The notes: generated by a model not told the origin, from the letters alone. DNA of 64,000 nucleotides from Nostoc linckia NIES-25 (GCF_002368035.1 NZ_AP018222.1:186001-250000); one strand, 5' to 3'; positions 38,612-49,097 are shown, counted from the stretch's first letter. Numbers and translations are program-made.

Positions 38612-38651
38612 GAAGTATACGCTTGGTTTTTAATTCAAATCTAAAAATCTC

Positions 38652-39908
38652 ATGAACATATTTGAAAAGCGCGAATCCAACGTCAGAAGCTATTGCCATA
38701 ATTTTCCGGATATCTTTCATAGAGCTAAAGGTTCTATAATTTATTCGGAATCAGGGAAAGAATATATTGATTTTTTCGCTGGAGCAGGTGCTTTAAATTA
38801 TGGACATAACCATGATTATATAAAACAAAGGGTTATTTCATATTTAGATGCTGATGGAATTGCACATGGACTGGATATGTATACTTCGGCTAAAGAAAAG
38901 TTTTTAGCGAAGTTTGATGAAGTCGTACTTAGTTCAAAAAAACTAGATTATCGCATTCAATTTTGCGGCCCAACAGGAACAAATGCAGTAGAAGCTGCTT
39001 TAAAATTAGCCAGAAAAGTTAAACAAAGACCTGGTATTTTCTCCTTTATGGGAGGATATCATGGAATGACTTTAGGCAGCTTATCAATTAGTGGTAATGT
39101 CGGAATTCGAGCAGGCGCAATTGGTACATTAAGTAATGTAACATTTATGCCTTATCCTTATGGATTTATGGAGAGTTTTGACACAATAGAATATATACAA
39201 TCGGTTTTAAATGACGTTAATTCTGGAATTGAAAAACCGGCAGCAATAATCTTTGAAACAGTGCAAGCCGAAGGTGGAGTTATTGTAGCTCCCATTGACT
39301 GGATGCAAAGATTAAGAAAGTTGTGTAATGAGAATGATATTTTATTAATCTGCGATGATATTCAAGTCGGCTGCGGTAGAACGGGGTCTTTCTTTTCTTT
39401 TGAAAGAGCAGATATTGTTCCCGATATGGTAGTACTCTCGAAATCGATTAGCGGGTATGGGTTCCCCATGTCGCTATTATTAATTAAGCCAGAGTTGGAT
39501 ATCTGGGAACCGGGCGAACATAATGGTACTTTTAGAGGAAATCAATTAGCATTTATTGGAGCAACAGCGGCTCTAGAGTATCGAGAAAGTTATGATTTTG
39601 AACAAGATGTGAAAGCCAAAGAGCTTTTTTTGAAAAATTTTCTCACTCAGGAAATAGCATCAATTAGTGAAAAAATTGCAATCCGCGGCATTGGAATGAT
39701 TTGGGGAATTGATGTAAAAGATTTTGGCGATCGCACTTTATCTCAACGGATCGCATCACGTTGTTTTGAACTAGGATTAATCATTGAAAAAGCAGGCAGA
39801 AATGATAGCGTGATTAAAATTCTGCCACCTCTAATAATTGATATGTCCAGCTTGCAAAAGGGTTGTTCAATTATCAAAGTAGCTTTTGACGATTGCATAG
39901 CCAATTAG
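38652..39908 (+). CDS. ectB: EctB-like diaminobutyrate-2-oxoglutarate aminotransferase
   Basis: 418 residues, class III PLP aminotransferase. The N-terminus FEKRESNVRSYCHNFPDIF, the block IDFFAGAGALNYGHNH, GIAHGLDMYT, GPTGTNAVEAALKLAR, ICDDIQVGCGRTG and the PLP lysine in VVLSKSISGYG closely follow ectoine-pathway EctB. The expected reaction converts L-aspartate semialdehyde and Glu to L-2,4-diaminobutyrate. No ectA or ectC is present, so diaminobutyrate is probably a building block here and not an ectoine precursor. It lies directly before the A-PCP protein at 39958, the likely user. The length is normal for the family and all motifs look intact. Confidence 0.88.
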   Translation: MNIFEKRESNVRSYCHNFPDIFHRAKGSIIYSESGKEYIDFFAGAGALNYGHNHDYIKQRVISYLDADGIAHGLDMYTSAKEKFLAKFDEVVLSSKKLDYRIQFCGPTGTNAVEAALKLARKVKQRPGIFSFMGGYHGMTLGSLSISGNVGIRAGAIGTLSNVTFMPYPYGFMESFDTIEYIQSVLNDVNSGIEKPAAIIFETVQAEGGVIVAPIDWMQRLRKLCNENDILLICDDIQVGCGRTGSFFSFERADIVPDMVVLSKSISGYGFPMSLLLIKPELDIWEPGEHNGTFRGNQLAFIGATAALEYRESYDFEQDVKAKELFLKNFLTQEIASISEKIAIRGIGMIWGIDVKDFGDRTLSQRIASRCFELGLIIEKAGRNDSVIKILPPLIIDMSSLQKGCSIIKVAFDDCIAN

Positions 39909-39957
39909 ATTTACGTAGTAGTTAATTCGTCAAACAATTGATTATCAGGAAAAGATT

Positions 39958-42717
39958 ATGGGTTTACATCTACACTCGCATGATACATTCTCTGAAAAAA
40001 TTTATTGGATAAATAAACTATCAGGAGAATTGCCAGAAACAAATTTAATACTGGACTATGTAAGACCTTTATTCCCTAGTGATGGCAAAAAATCTCTGAG
40101 TTTTGATTTATCAAATGATTTATCTCAAGCGATCGTTAAACTTGGGAAAAGTTCTTATTTTTCAATTTATTTAATACTTCTATCTGCCTTGAAAATATTG
40201 CTACCAAAATATACGCGAAACAATGATATTATCGTTGGCATACCAGTATATGAAAAAATTAATAGCATAAATAGCAAAGTGATTCCTTTGCGTACCCAAG
40301 TTACACCTCAGCTTTCATTCCAAGATTTTGTTTTGCAAGTCAAAGATGCTGCCATAGGTGCTTATAGTCATCAAAACTATGATTTTAATGAATTAACTAG
40401 ATTATTAGAAATCCCAACAACTCCTAATCGTTCTCCAATTTTTGATATAGTAGTTTTACTAGAAAATATCCATCAAAAAAGCCAGTTAAACCAACTCAAT
40501 AATGACATTACAATTTCTTTTAAGGTTAATGGTGAAAGTATTAATGTTGATATAGAATATAGCGAACATCTGTTTGAAGAAGAAAATATTAAATTTATGA
40601 GCAGATGTTATGTCAATGTTCTAGAAAGTTGCTTGAATCAAGTTGATAGTAAAATTTCTAATGTTGTTTTATTAAAAGATTTTGATAGATACAAATTATT
40701 ACACGACTATAACAAAAATACTAAAGAGTATCCAGTTGAGCAGACAATAAACCAATTATTTGAAAAGCAAGTATCTCAGACTCCAAACAACATAGCTGTA
40801 GTTCACTACCAAACGGAATTAACTTATCAAGAGCTAAATCATAAAGCTAATCAGGTAGCTGATTTATTGCGGAAATTAGGACTTAATAAAGGAGAGTTTG
40901 TAGGGATTTTCAAAGACCGCGATATTAATTTCCTCATTGCTATCCTTGCTATCTACAAGGCAGGTGGAGCTTATGTACCTATTGATAGTACTTATCCACC
41001 GAACCGAATTAAATATATGCTAGCTAATAGCGAAGTGAGGTTTTTATTTACAGATACTTCGTTATTGAATGCTTTACCAGACTTAGCAGAAGATTGTTCG
41101 CAGCTATCATCTATTATTTGTTTAGATAGCTTAGTTAACGGTCAGACATTCGATGGCGATCGCTCCGAATTAAAGATATATAATAAGTTAGATTTTGAAC
41201 ATCTGCCTAATGATAATATAGAACCTATTAATAATGCTGGCGACCCAGCTTATATGCTTTATACTTCTGGGTCTACAGGATTACCAAAGGGAGCAATTGT
41301 CAGGCATGATGGTGCAATTAATCATATTTTTGCCCAATTTGATGAATTGCAGTTAACAGAAGAATTTGCTTTTCTCCAAAGCGCTCCTTCATCGACAGAT
41401 ATTTCCGTCTGGCAATTTTTAGCACCGCTTTTAATTGGTGGAAAAACAGTAATAGTAGATGTAGAAACTGTTGGAATTCCTGATAAACTATTTAAGGCAC
41501 TCAAATCACAAAAAATTACAGTTGTTGAATTAGTACCTGCATTATTTGGCGGCTTACTTGAATATACTTCCCAGCTAGGAAGTCATGAAAGAGAATTACC
41601 CGATTTAAAATGGATGATGGTTGTAGGAGAACCAGTATCGGTAAGTTGGGTAAATAAATGGCTCCAGATATATCCTGAAATCAAAATTGTTAACGCTTAC
41701 GGCCCTACCGAAGCTGCTGACGATATTACTCAATTTATTGTTAACCAGCCTTTTGGTGAAAATCAGCGCAAAGTACCAATTGGTAAACCATTAGCCAACT
41801 TGAATATCTATGTTCTAGATGAGCAAATGCAACTATTACCTATTGGCGCTCCGGGAGAAATTTGTGTATCGGGAATTGGTGTCGGCGCGGGGTATTGGAA
41901 AAATGAAGAAAAAACTAATTTAAATTTTGTCCCCAACCCGTATCCCGATAATAGGAAGAAGTTACCACCAAATCGCCAGGATTTAATTTATAAAACTGGA
42001 GATTTAGGCAGGTGGCTAGCTGATGGAAATATGGAATTTCTTGGACGCATTGACCATCAAGTAAAAATTCGTGGTTTCCGAGTTGAACTTGGGGAAATTG
42101 AAACATTTTTAAATCAGCATCCCAATGTACGCGAAAATGTAGTCATAGTTCAAGAAGATCAACCAGGTAACTTGCTAATTGTTGCTTATGTAGTTACCAA
42201 GATAGAACCAGTTCCTAGTATTAGTGAATTGCGTAATTTCTTAAAAGAAAAGTTACCCGATCACATGTTACCTTCTGCCTTTGTGATGCTAGAAAATCTG
42301 CCTCTAGCGCCTAGCGGTAAGGTAGACCGGAAAGCTTTACCAAAACCAGATAATCTTCGCCCAGTACTAGAAACAGCTTACGTATTGCCGCGAAATGAGA
42401 TGGAACACACAATTGCCGATATTTGGCAAAAAATTCTCAAGGTGGAGAAAGTTGGCATTCAAGATAACTTTTTTGACCTTGGCGGTCATTCACTAAATGT
42501 GCTTCAGGTTTACAGCAAACTACGAGAGATTTTTAAACCAGATTTAGCAATAACTGACTTGTTTAAATATCCAACAATCAGTTCCATATCTAGATATTTG
42601 AGTCAAGAAGAAGATGATAGCTTTGAAAATCAAAGCAATGAATTAAACGAACAGCTAGAAGCGGGAAAAGCCAGATTAAGGCAACGTTTTTTACAAAAAA
42701 GACAACAGAAAGTGTAA
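39958..42717 (+). CDS. NRPS with half C domain, A (Dab?), PCP
   Basis: 919 residues. The first ~230 residues match only the C-terminal half of a C domain (YWINKLSGELP, then DNDIIVGIP-like and SHQNYDFNEL motifs). The half carrying HHxxxDG is absent. The A domain (YTSGSTGLPKG near 435, YKTGDLGRW) has the hand-read code D-I-W-E-M-V-A-D-D, which I cannot match to a known substrate with confidence. Glu at the fourth position would suit a basic side chain, and the EctB neighbour points to 2,4-diaminobutyrate. PCP follows (LGGHSLNV near 843) with a basic tail. The condensation step probably needs the free C at 36315. AGGAAAAG precedes the ATG. Confidence 0.9.
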   Translation: MGLHLHSHDTFSEKIYWINKLSGELPETNLILDYVRPLFPSDGKKSLSFDLSNDLSQAIVKLGKSSYFSIYLILLSALKILLPKYTRNNDIIVGIPVYEKINSINSKVIPLRTQVTPQLSFQDFVLQVKDAAIGAYSHQNYDFNELTRLLEIPTTPNRSPIFDIVVLLENIHQKSQLNQLNNDITISFKVNGESINVDIEYSEHLFEEENIKFMSRCYVNVLESCLNQVDSKISNVVLLKDFDRYKLLHDYNKNTKEYPVEQTINQLFEKQVSQTPNNIAVVHYQTELTYQELNHKANQVADLLRKLGLNKGEFVGIFKDRDINFLIAILAIYKAGGAYVPIDSTYPPNRIKYMLANSEVRFLFTDTSLLNALPDLAEDCSQLSSIICLDSLVNGQTFDGDRSELKIYNKLDFEHLPNDNIEPINNAGDPAYMLYTSGSTGLPKGAIVRHDGAINHIFAQFDELQLTEEFAFLQSAPSSTDISVWQFLAPLLIGGKTVIVDVETVGIPDKLFKALKSQKITVVELVPALFGGLLEYTSQLGSHERELPDLKWMMVVGEPVSVSWVNKWLQIYPEIKIVNAYGPTEAADDITQFIVNQPFGENQRKVPIGKPLANLNIYVLDEQMQLLPIGAPGEICVSGIGVGAGYWKNEEKTNLNFVPNPYPDNRKKLPPNRQDLIYKTGDLGRWLADGNMEFLGRIDHQVKIRGFRVELGEIETFLNQHPNVRENVVIVQEDQPGNLLIVAYVVTKIEPVPSISELRNFLKEKLPDHMLPSAFVMLENLPLAPSGKVDRKALPKPDNLRPVLETAYVLPRNEMEHTIADIWQKILKVEKVGIQDNFFDLGGHSLNVLQVYSKLREIFKPDLAITDLFKYPTISSISRYLSQEEDDSFENQSNELNEQLEAGKARLRQRFLQKRQQKV

Positions 42718-42738
42718 CGAATAAGTGCCAAATTAATT

Positions 42739-45700
42739 ATGGAAGATTCAGGATATTTCAATTATAAAACTGGCCTGGAAATAGCCATTATTGGCATGAG
42801 TGGCTGTTTCCCAGAAGCTCCAAATATCGAGCAATTTTGGCAAAATCTCCGAGACGGAGTGGAGTCAATTCATAGGTTTAACGACCAAGAATTAAAAGAC
42901 TTAGGTGTAGATGCAGCCTTACTAAATGACCCGAATTATGTGAAAGCAGAAGGTCGAGTCGAAGGTATAGATTTGTTTGATGCTTCATTCTTCGACTTTA
43001 GCCCTAGAGAAGCTGAAGTTATGGAGCCTTCACTACGCTTTTTCTTAGAGTATTCATGGAAAGCACTAGAGGATGCTGGTTATAGTTCGCAGATATATAA
43101 AAAACCTATTGGAGTTTACGCTGGTACGAGTTTTGGCAGCTATCTACTTAATATTTATTCTAATTACGATTTGATTGCCTCTGTGGGCGATAAGCAAATA
43201 GAAAAAGGAACTTCTCCAGATTACGTTACGACACTTGTCTCTTATAAATTAAATTTGCAAGGCCCAAGTTATGCGGTTCAAACTACTTGTTCGAGTTCGT
43301 TAGTTGCCGTACATTTAGCTTGTCAAAGTTTGCTTAGTGGTGAGTGCGATATTGCTTTAGCTGGAGGAGTTTCAATATCAACAGCAGACGGTTATTTATA
43401 TCAAGAGGGAGGAATTGAATCTCCTGACGGACATTGCCGTGCTTTTGATGCTAAGGCTGCGGGAACCGTAAAAGGAAGAGGTTTAGGTCTTGTAGTTTTA
43501 AAACGATTAGAAGAAGCGATCGCAGATGGAGATTGCATCCATGCTATTATCAAAGGCTCTGCTATTAATAATGACGGATCGGATAAAGTTAGCTACACCG
43601 CACCCAGCGTCAATGGTCAAGCAAAAGTAATTCGAGCAGCCCAAGTGATGGCTGAAGTGGAACCCGATACTATTAGCTATATTGAAGCACATGGAACCGG
43701 AACTTCATTAGGCGACCCCGTTGAAATCGCTGCGTTAACACAAGCTTTTCGTACTAAAACTCAGAAAAAAGGATTTTGTGCCATTGGTTCTGTAAAAACC
43801 AATATCGGACATTTAGATTCAACTGCCGGTGTAGCAGGTTTAATTAAAACTGTTTTAGCCCTAAAACATAAACAAATTCCCCCAAGTTTGAACTTTGAAA
43901 AACCATCACCTCAAATTGATTTTACTAACAGTCCCTTTTATGTAAATAATCAATTATCAGAGTGGAAAACAAACGGTACTCCTCGCCGTGCGGGTGTTAG
44001 TTCCTTTGGTTTTGGTGGCACAAATGCTCATGTAATTTTAGAAGAAGCTCCAACGCAACAGGGGAGGAAGGGAGCAGGGGAGCAGGGGAGAAAATATCAA
44101 TTGCTGCTACTTTCAGCTAAGACGAATACAGCACTAGAAACTGCTACAGAAAATCTGGCTAATCATCTACAAAAACATCCAGATTTAAATCTCGCTGATG
44201 TTGCTCATACTTTACAATTAGGTCGCTGGGCTTTCAAGCATCGCCGCATGGTAGTTTGTCAAAACCAAGAAGATGCTATTAACGCATTGCAAGACCCGCA
44301 AAGAAATTTTACTTATTATCAAGAACCTTGTAATCGTTCGGTTGTGTTTATCTTTTCCGGACAAGGTTCGCAATATGTAAATATGGGTCGAGAATTATAT
44401 GAAAATGAAAGTGTATTTAGAGAACAAGTTAATTCTTGCTGCGAACTATTAAAACCTCACTTGCAAATAGACTTACGTAGAGTTCTTTATCCCAGCAAAG
44501 AAGAAATTCCAGAAGCAACACAAAAATTACAACAAACAGCAATTACTCAACCAGCATTGTTTGTCATTGAATATGCTATGACCAAGTTATGGATGTCTTG
44601 GGGCGTGCGTCCTGAGGCGATGATTGGTCATAGTATTGGAGAGTATGTAGCTGCAACTATAGCCGGAGTTTTCACTTTAGAAGATGCCTTAGCGATAGTA
44701 GCAACGCGAGGAAAACTCATGCAAGAGTTACCTGGCGGTGCTATGCTTTCGGTTCAGCTTCCAGAAGAAAAAATACAACAATTTCTAGAAAAAGGAATTT
44801 CTTTAGCTGCGATTAATGCACCTGCTTCTTGTGTAGTGTCTGGTTCATACGCAGCAATAGATAAATTGCAAGAGAAGCTGCAACAAATAGGCGTAAATTG
44901 TAGGCGTTTGCATACATCTCACGCCTTTCATTCCGAAATGATGTTACCCATCATTGAGACTTTCATTCAGTCATTAGAAAAAGTAAAACTTAATCCTCCT
45001 AAAATTCCTTTTATTTCCAATGTTAGCGGAACTTGGATTACTGCTACTGAAGCAACATATCCTAAATATTGGGCAAAACATTTAAGGCAACCAGTACGCT
45101 TTAGCTTAGGAATTTCTGAGTTATTGAAACAGCCAGAACAAGTATTATTGGAAGTCGGCCCTGGACGGACGTTAACTAGTTTGGCTAAACAACATCAAAC
45201 AGATGCAATAACATTAACTTCTATACGACATCCTCAAGAGCAACAATCAGACGTAGAATTTTTACTTAATACCTTGGGTAGACTTTGGTTAGTAGGGCTG
45301 CAAATTGATTGGTCTGGTTTTTATGCAAATGAAAAACGCGATCGCCTACCTTTACCTACTTATCCCTTTGAGCGTCAGCGTTATTGGATTGAGGTAAATC
45401 GAAATGCAACTTTGGCAATGATGTCGCCAAAAAAATCAGATAAAAAGCCAGATATTGCTGACTGGTTCTATGTTCCTCGCTGGAAAGAATCGACACCTGT
45501 TGAACTTCTTCAACAAGAAAAGCTACTAGAAGAAAAGTCATCTTGGTTAATTTTTGTTGATAACTATGGAGTCGGAACAGAAATTGCCCAACGACTCAAA
45601 CAACAAAATCAAGATGTGATTTTTGTCAGTGTTGGAGATAAATTTGCTCAACTTGATGACTCGAATTATGTAATTAATCCCCAACAAAAGGATGATTATG

Positions 45701-47406
45701 ATAATTTATTTAAAGCACTAAAAGAACACAATTGGATTAACACAGTAAGGCAAATCGCGCATTTTTGGAGTGTAACTCCTAACGATATTTTACCGATTCA
45801 TGAGCTAGACCCAGAAACACAATATCAGTTTTTTGAAGATTACCAAAATCTCGGTTTTGATAGTCTGTTGTTCTTAGCACAAGCCTTAGCTAAACAGAAT
45901 ATCATTGAACCAATAAAATTGATGGTTGTCACCAGCAATATACATGATGTTACTGGTAGCGAGAGTTTATGCCCTGATAAAGCAACTATATTGGGGCCGT
46001 GTAATGTAATTCCACAAGAATATCTCAATATAACTTGTTGTTGCTTTGATATCGTACTTGCAGACTCTAAAACTAAGCCATCACCAACACTAATAGATTC
46101 ACTGTTGACAGAATTTACAACACCAATAACTGATAACTTAATTGCTTATCGCGGCAATCATCGCTGGATTAAAACTTATGACGCTATACGCTTAGATGAA
46201 AGTATCACTAGCAAAACTAAGTTGAGAAAAGAGGGTGTTTATCTAATCACTGGCGGGCTTGGCCGCATTGGTTTAGCGATGTCAGAATACTTAGCAAAAA
46301 CAGTACAATCTAAACTAATTTTAATCGGTAGAAAAGCCTTACCAGAAAGACATCGATGGTCTGAATGGCTACTAACTCATGATGAATCAAATGAAGTTAG
46401 CCAAAAACTGAAAAGAGTAATGATGCTTGAGGAATTAGGCGCTGAGGTTGAAGCGATTAGTGCTGATGTAGCTAACGAACAACAAATGCAAAAAGCTATA
46501 GAATTAGCTAAACAACGGTTTGGTGAAATTCATGGTGTCATCCACACCGCCGGAATTAATGACGACGCGTATTACACTATTGAAGAAAGTTCTAAAGCTC
46601 AAAGTCAAGCACAATTTAGTCCTAAAGTATATGGACTATTTGTTTTAGAAAAAGTTTTGCAAGGTCAAAAGCTAGATTTTTGTTTATTCACATCTTCCTC
46701 ATCATCTGTTTTAGGAGGTTTAGGGTTAACTTCCTATTCTGCTGCTAATATTTTCATGGATGCTTATGCTCATAAGCAAAACCAAATAAATTTGTTTCCT
46801 TGTATTAGCGTGAACTGGGATACTTGGCAATCTCAAGAAAGCGATATCGAAGACCTAACTGTGGGAGTAGCTTTAGAAAAATTACGCATGACATGGAAGG
46901 AAGGTATAGATGTCTTTAGCCGTGTATTATGTTTAAATAAAACTCCTCAGATTGTTGTTTCTGCGGGAGAGTTGCAACCGAGAATTGAGCAATGGATAAA
47001 ACGGCAATTTTTACAAAATAATGCAGATACTTTATCGCTCCATTCTAGAGGAAACTTAAAAAGCGAGTACGTTCCAGCTAGTAATAAAGTAGAGCAAATA
47101 GTTGCGAAAGCTTGGCAGAAAGTTTTAGGAATTGAAAAAATTGGTATTTATGATAACTTCTTTGATTTGGGAGGCAATTCTTTAATTGGTGTTGAGGTTA
47201 TCTCCCAGTTACAAAAAGAATTAAATACTCATATTCCAATAATCAGTATTTATGAAAGACCAACTATCAGTTCGCTTGCCGAGTTTTTAACTAGCGATGA
47301 AGAAGCTGTTTCGCAAAAAGATTCTTACCGTCCTCAAGTAAGGTCTGCTTCGATGAAGCGTCGCAAAGAAGCCAGACAAAATCATCGCCGAGCCAGTCAA
47401 AAGTAA
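42739..47406 (+). CDS. PKS module KS-AT-KR-ACP
   Basis: 1555 residues. KS (TTCSSSL, Cys near 184; EAHGTGT; NIGHLD), malonyl-type AT (GHSIGEY near 631, SHAFHS), KR (TGGLGRIG near 1172; SPKVYG, SSSSS, SYSAAN intact), and ACP (LGGNSLIG near 1479). In the KS the usual DPQHR block reads MEPSLRFFLEY, unlike the four other KS domains here; the catalytic Cys and both His are kept. The expected step adds malonate and reduces to a beta-hydroxy acid after the module at 39958. The C-terminal tail is strongly basic (SMKRRKEARQNHRR). A GGGGAGCAGG repeat lies in frame between KS and AT. The gene starts 21 nt after the previous one. Confidence 0.94.
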   Translation: MEDSGYFNYKTGLEIAIIGMSGCFPEAPNIEQFWQNLRDGVESIHRFNDQELKDLGVDAALLNDPNYVKAEGRVEGIDLFDASFFDFSPREAEVMEPSLRFFLEYSWKALEDAGYSSQIYKKPIGVYAGTSFGSYLLNIYSNYDLIASVGDKQIEKGTSPDYVTTLVSYKLNLQGPSYAVQTTCSSSLVAVHLACQSLLSGECDIALAGGVSISTADGYLYQEGGIESPDGHCRAFDAKAAGTVKGRGLGLVVLKRLEEAIADGDCIHAIIKGSAINNDGSDKVSYTAPSVNGQAKVIRAAQVMAEVEPDTISYIEAHGTGTSLGDPVEIAALTQAFRTKTQKKGFCAIGSVKTNIGHLDSTAGVAGLIKTVLALKHKQIPPSLNFEKPSPQIDFTNSPFYVNNQLSEWKTNGTPRRAGVSSFGFGGTNAHVILEEAPTQQGRKGAGEQGRKYQLLLLSAKTNTALETATENLANHLQKHPDLNLADVAHTLQLGRWAFKHRRMVVCQNQEDAINALQDPQRNFTYYQEPCNRSVVFIFSGQGSQYVNMGRELYENESVFREQVNSCCELLKPHLQIDLRRVLYPSKEEIPEATQKLQQTAITQPALFVIEYAMTKLWMSWGVRPEAMIGHSIGEYVAATIAGVFTLEDALAIVATRGKLMQELPGGAMLSVQLPEEKIQQFLEKGISLAAINAPASCVVSGSYAAIDKLQEKLQQIGVNCRRLHTSHAFHSEMMLPIIETFIQSLEKVKLNPPKIPFISNVSGTWITATEATYPKYWAKHLRQPVRFSLGISELLKQPEQVLLEVGPGRTLTSLAKQHQTDAITLTSIRHPQEQQSDVEFLLNTLGRLWLVGLQIDWSGFYANEKRDRLPLPTYPFERQRYWIEVNRNATLAMMSPKKSDKKPDIADWFYVPRWKESTPVELLQQEKLLEEKSSWLIFVDNYGVGTEIAQRLKQQNQDVIFVSVGDKFAQLDDSNYVINPQQKDDYDNLFKALKEHNWINTVRQIAHFWSVTPNDILPIHELDPETQYQFFEDYQNLGFDSLLFLAQALAKQNIIEPIKLMVVTSNIHDVTGSESLCPDKATILGPCNVIPQEYLNITCCCFDIVLADSKTKPSPTLIDSLLTEFTTPITDNLIAYRGNHRWIKTYDAIRLDESITSKTKLRKEGVYLITGGLGRIGLAMSEYLAKTVQSKLILIGRKALPERHRWSEWLLTHDESNEVSQKLKRVMMLEELGAEVEAISADVANEQQMQKAIELAKQRFGEIHGVIHTAGINDDAYYTIEESSKAQSQAQFSPKVYGLFVLEKVLQGQKLDFCLFTSSSSSVLGGLGLTSYSAANIFMDAYAHKQNQINLFPCISVNWDTWQSQESDIEDLTVGVALEKLRMTWKEGIDVFSRVLCLNKTPQIVVSAGELQPRIEQWIKRQFLQNNADTLSLHSRGNLKSEYVPASNKVEQIVAKAWQKVLGIEKIGIYDNFFDLGGNSLIGVEVISQLQKELNTHIPIISIYERPTISSLAEFLTSDEEAVSQKDSYRPQVRSASMKRRKEARQNHRRASQK
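44057..44090 (+). repeat. In-frame GGGGAGCAGG repeat in the KS-AT linker (third PKS)
   Basis: ACAGGGGAGGAAGGGAGCAG and a further GGGGAGCAGGGGAG encode QQGRKGAGEQGR right after EEAPT. It is the same position and sequence type as the blocks at 17019 and 50503. Confidence 0.75.
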
Positions 47407-47441
47407 ATAGTCAAAAGCATAAATACTTTGTGGGGTATAAA

Positions 47442-49097
47442 ATGGCATTAAGTCAGCAAAAACAAGAAAAAACTCAGCAAAATTTATTTTTAGAGAATGA
47501 GCTAACGCCACAGTATGCAGTTGCCAATGAAGTGATGCAATTATTTGCACCATCTAATAGCTTAGTCTCTAAAGAAGCTAGGATGGCTATTGAAACTGAT
47601 GTGTTGATTGATAATTTTTTAAATGCTGTTAACACTAATTCAGATATTCAATTTAATTCATTAATAGAAATCTTTGCTGATAGCCAAGTTCCTACTAATC
47701 CTGCTGATTTTGATACCTACCTAGAATATTTAGCAAATAATGTTATTAATCATTCAATACATACATCTTCGCCTCGATTTATAGGTCACATGACCTCTGC
47801 GCTGCCTTGTTTTGTACGACCTCTGGCAAAATTGATGACAGCAATGAATCAGAATGTTGTCAAAATAGAAACAGCAAAAGCTTTTAGCCCTTATGAGCGT
47901 CAGGCTTTGGCAATGATTCATAGGTTAATTTATAACTTTTCTGATGAATTTTATAGCGAGCATATCCAAAATAGTCAAAGTACTTTAGGCATATTAGTTT
48001 CTGGTGGTACCGCAGCAAACATTATCGCATTATGGTGCGCTCGTAATAAATCTTTGGGTGCAAAAAATAGTTTTCCAGGTGTAGAAAAGGCAGGCTTACC
48101 AGCAGCTTTAGATTACTACGGTTATCAAGGAGCAGTAATAATTGGTTCTGAATTGATGCATTTTTCTTTTGAAAAAGCAGCAGATTTATTAGGTATAGGT
48201 ACACATAGTTTGATTAAAATTCCTACTAATAAAAACAATCAAGTGGACTTAGTAGCCTTACGCCAGGCTGTTGCAGACTGTCAATCCAAAAATTTGAATA
48301 TTATTGCGATCGCTGGCGTTGCTGGTACTACGGATTCTGGTAATATAGACTCACTTTCAGATATTGCAGATATAGCCGAAGCTGCAAATGTTCATTTTCA
48401 TGTAGATGCAGCTTGGGGCGGGCCGCTAATATTTTCCGAACAACATCGACAAAAACTTGCTGGTATTGAACGCGCTGATTCCGTCACAATTGATGGGCAT
48501 AAACAGCTGTATTTACCTATGGGTATTGGCATGGTGTTTATGCGCGAACCACACCTAGCCGCATCGATTGAAAAAAATGCTAGCTATACCATGCGTAAGG
48601 GTTCGTTTGATTTAGGAAAACGCGCTTTAGAAGGTTCTCGTCCTGGTATGGCGTTATTTTTACATGCTGGGCTACATCTGATAGGTTTGAAAGGTTATGA
48701 ATTTTTGATTGATGCAGGTATCGAGAAGACACAATATATGGCCGATTGTATTAATGTTATGCCAGAATTTGAGTTACTATCGGAACCGGATATCAATCTA
48801 CTTCTTTATCGTTATATTCCACAGTCTTTAAGAGAAGTTGCAGTTAAAAATGAATTAACAGAAAGCGAGAATCAAGAAATTAATATATTTAATGAACGTT
48901 TGCAAAAAAATCAGCGTCAAGCTGGTCGTACTTTTATTTCACGGACAATAAAGAGAATTAGTTGTTTAGAAAAAGAGATTTCTGTAACTGCGTTGCGTGC
49001 CGTAATTGCTAATCCGTTGACGACTAAAGATGATATTGATGCGGTTTTAAATGACCAAATTCAAATTGCTTTGGATTTGGAGATATTAGATTGTTGA
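47442..49097 (+). CDS. panP: PanP-like PLP-dependent aspartate 1-decarboxylase
   Basis: About 551 residues, group II PLP decarboxylase. SPRFIGHMTSALPCFVRPL, MNQNVVKIETAKAFSPYERQ, LVSGGTAANIIAL, FHVDAAWGGPL and the PLP lysine in TIDGHKQLYLPMG fit the putative PLP-type aspartate 1-decarboxylases (PanP) that make beta-alanine in some bacteria lacking PanD. The related diaminobutyrate or glutamate decarboxylases are alternatives. The terminal A domain of the cluster (protein at 57724) has a beta-alanine-like code, so the gene very probably supplies that building block. The ATG at 47442 is preferred to a GTG 12 nt upstream. It lies between two PKS genes, 35 nt after the first. Confidence 0.87.
   Translation: MALSQQKQEKTQQNLFLENELTPQYAVANEVMQLFAPSNSLVSKEARMAIETDVLIDNFLNAVNTNSDIQFNSLIEIFADSQVPTNPADFDTYLEYLANNVINHSIHTSSPRFIGHMTSALPCFVRPLAKLMTAMNQNVVKIETAKAFSPYERQALAMIHRLIYNFSDEFYSEHIQNSQSTLGILVSGGTAANIIALWCARNKSLGAKNSFPGVEKAGLPAALDYYGYQGAVIIGSELMHFSFEKAADLLGIGTHSLIKIPTNKNNQVDLVALRQAVADCQSKNLNIIAIAGVAGTTDSGNIDSLSDIADIAEAANVHFHVDAAWGGPLIFSEQHRQKLAGIERADSVTIDGHKQLYLPMGIGMVFMREPHLAASIEKNASYTMRKGSFDLGKRALEGSRPGMALFLHAGLHLIGLKGYEFLIDAGIEKTQYMADCINVMPEFELLSEPDINLLLYRYIPQSLREVAVKNELTESENQEINIFNERLQKNQRQAGRTFISRTIKRISCLEKEISVTALRAVIANPLTTKDDIDAVLNDQIQIALDLEILDC

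Noticed and set aside
38652..39908. Ectoine biosynthesis locus
   Set aside because: Only the EctB-like gene is present; neighbours are NRPS and oxygenase genes.
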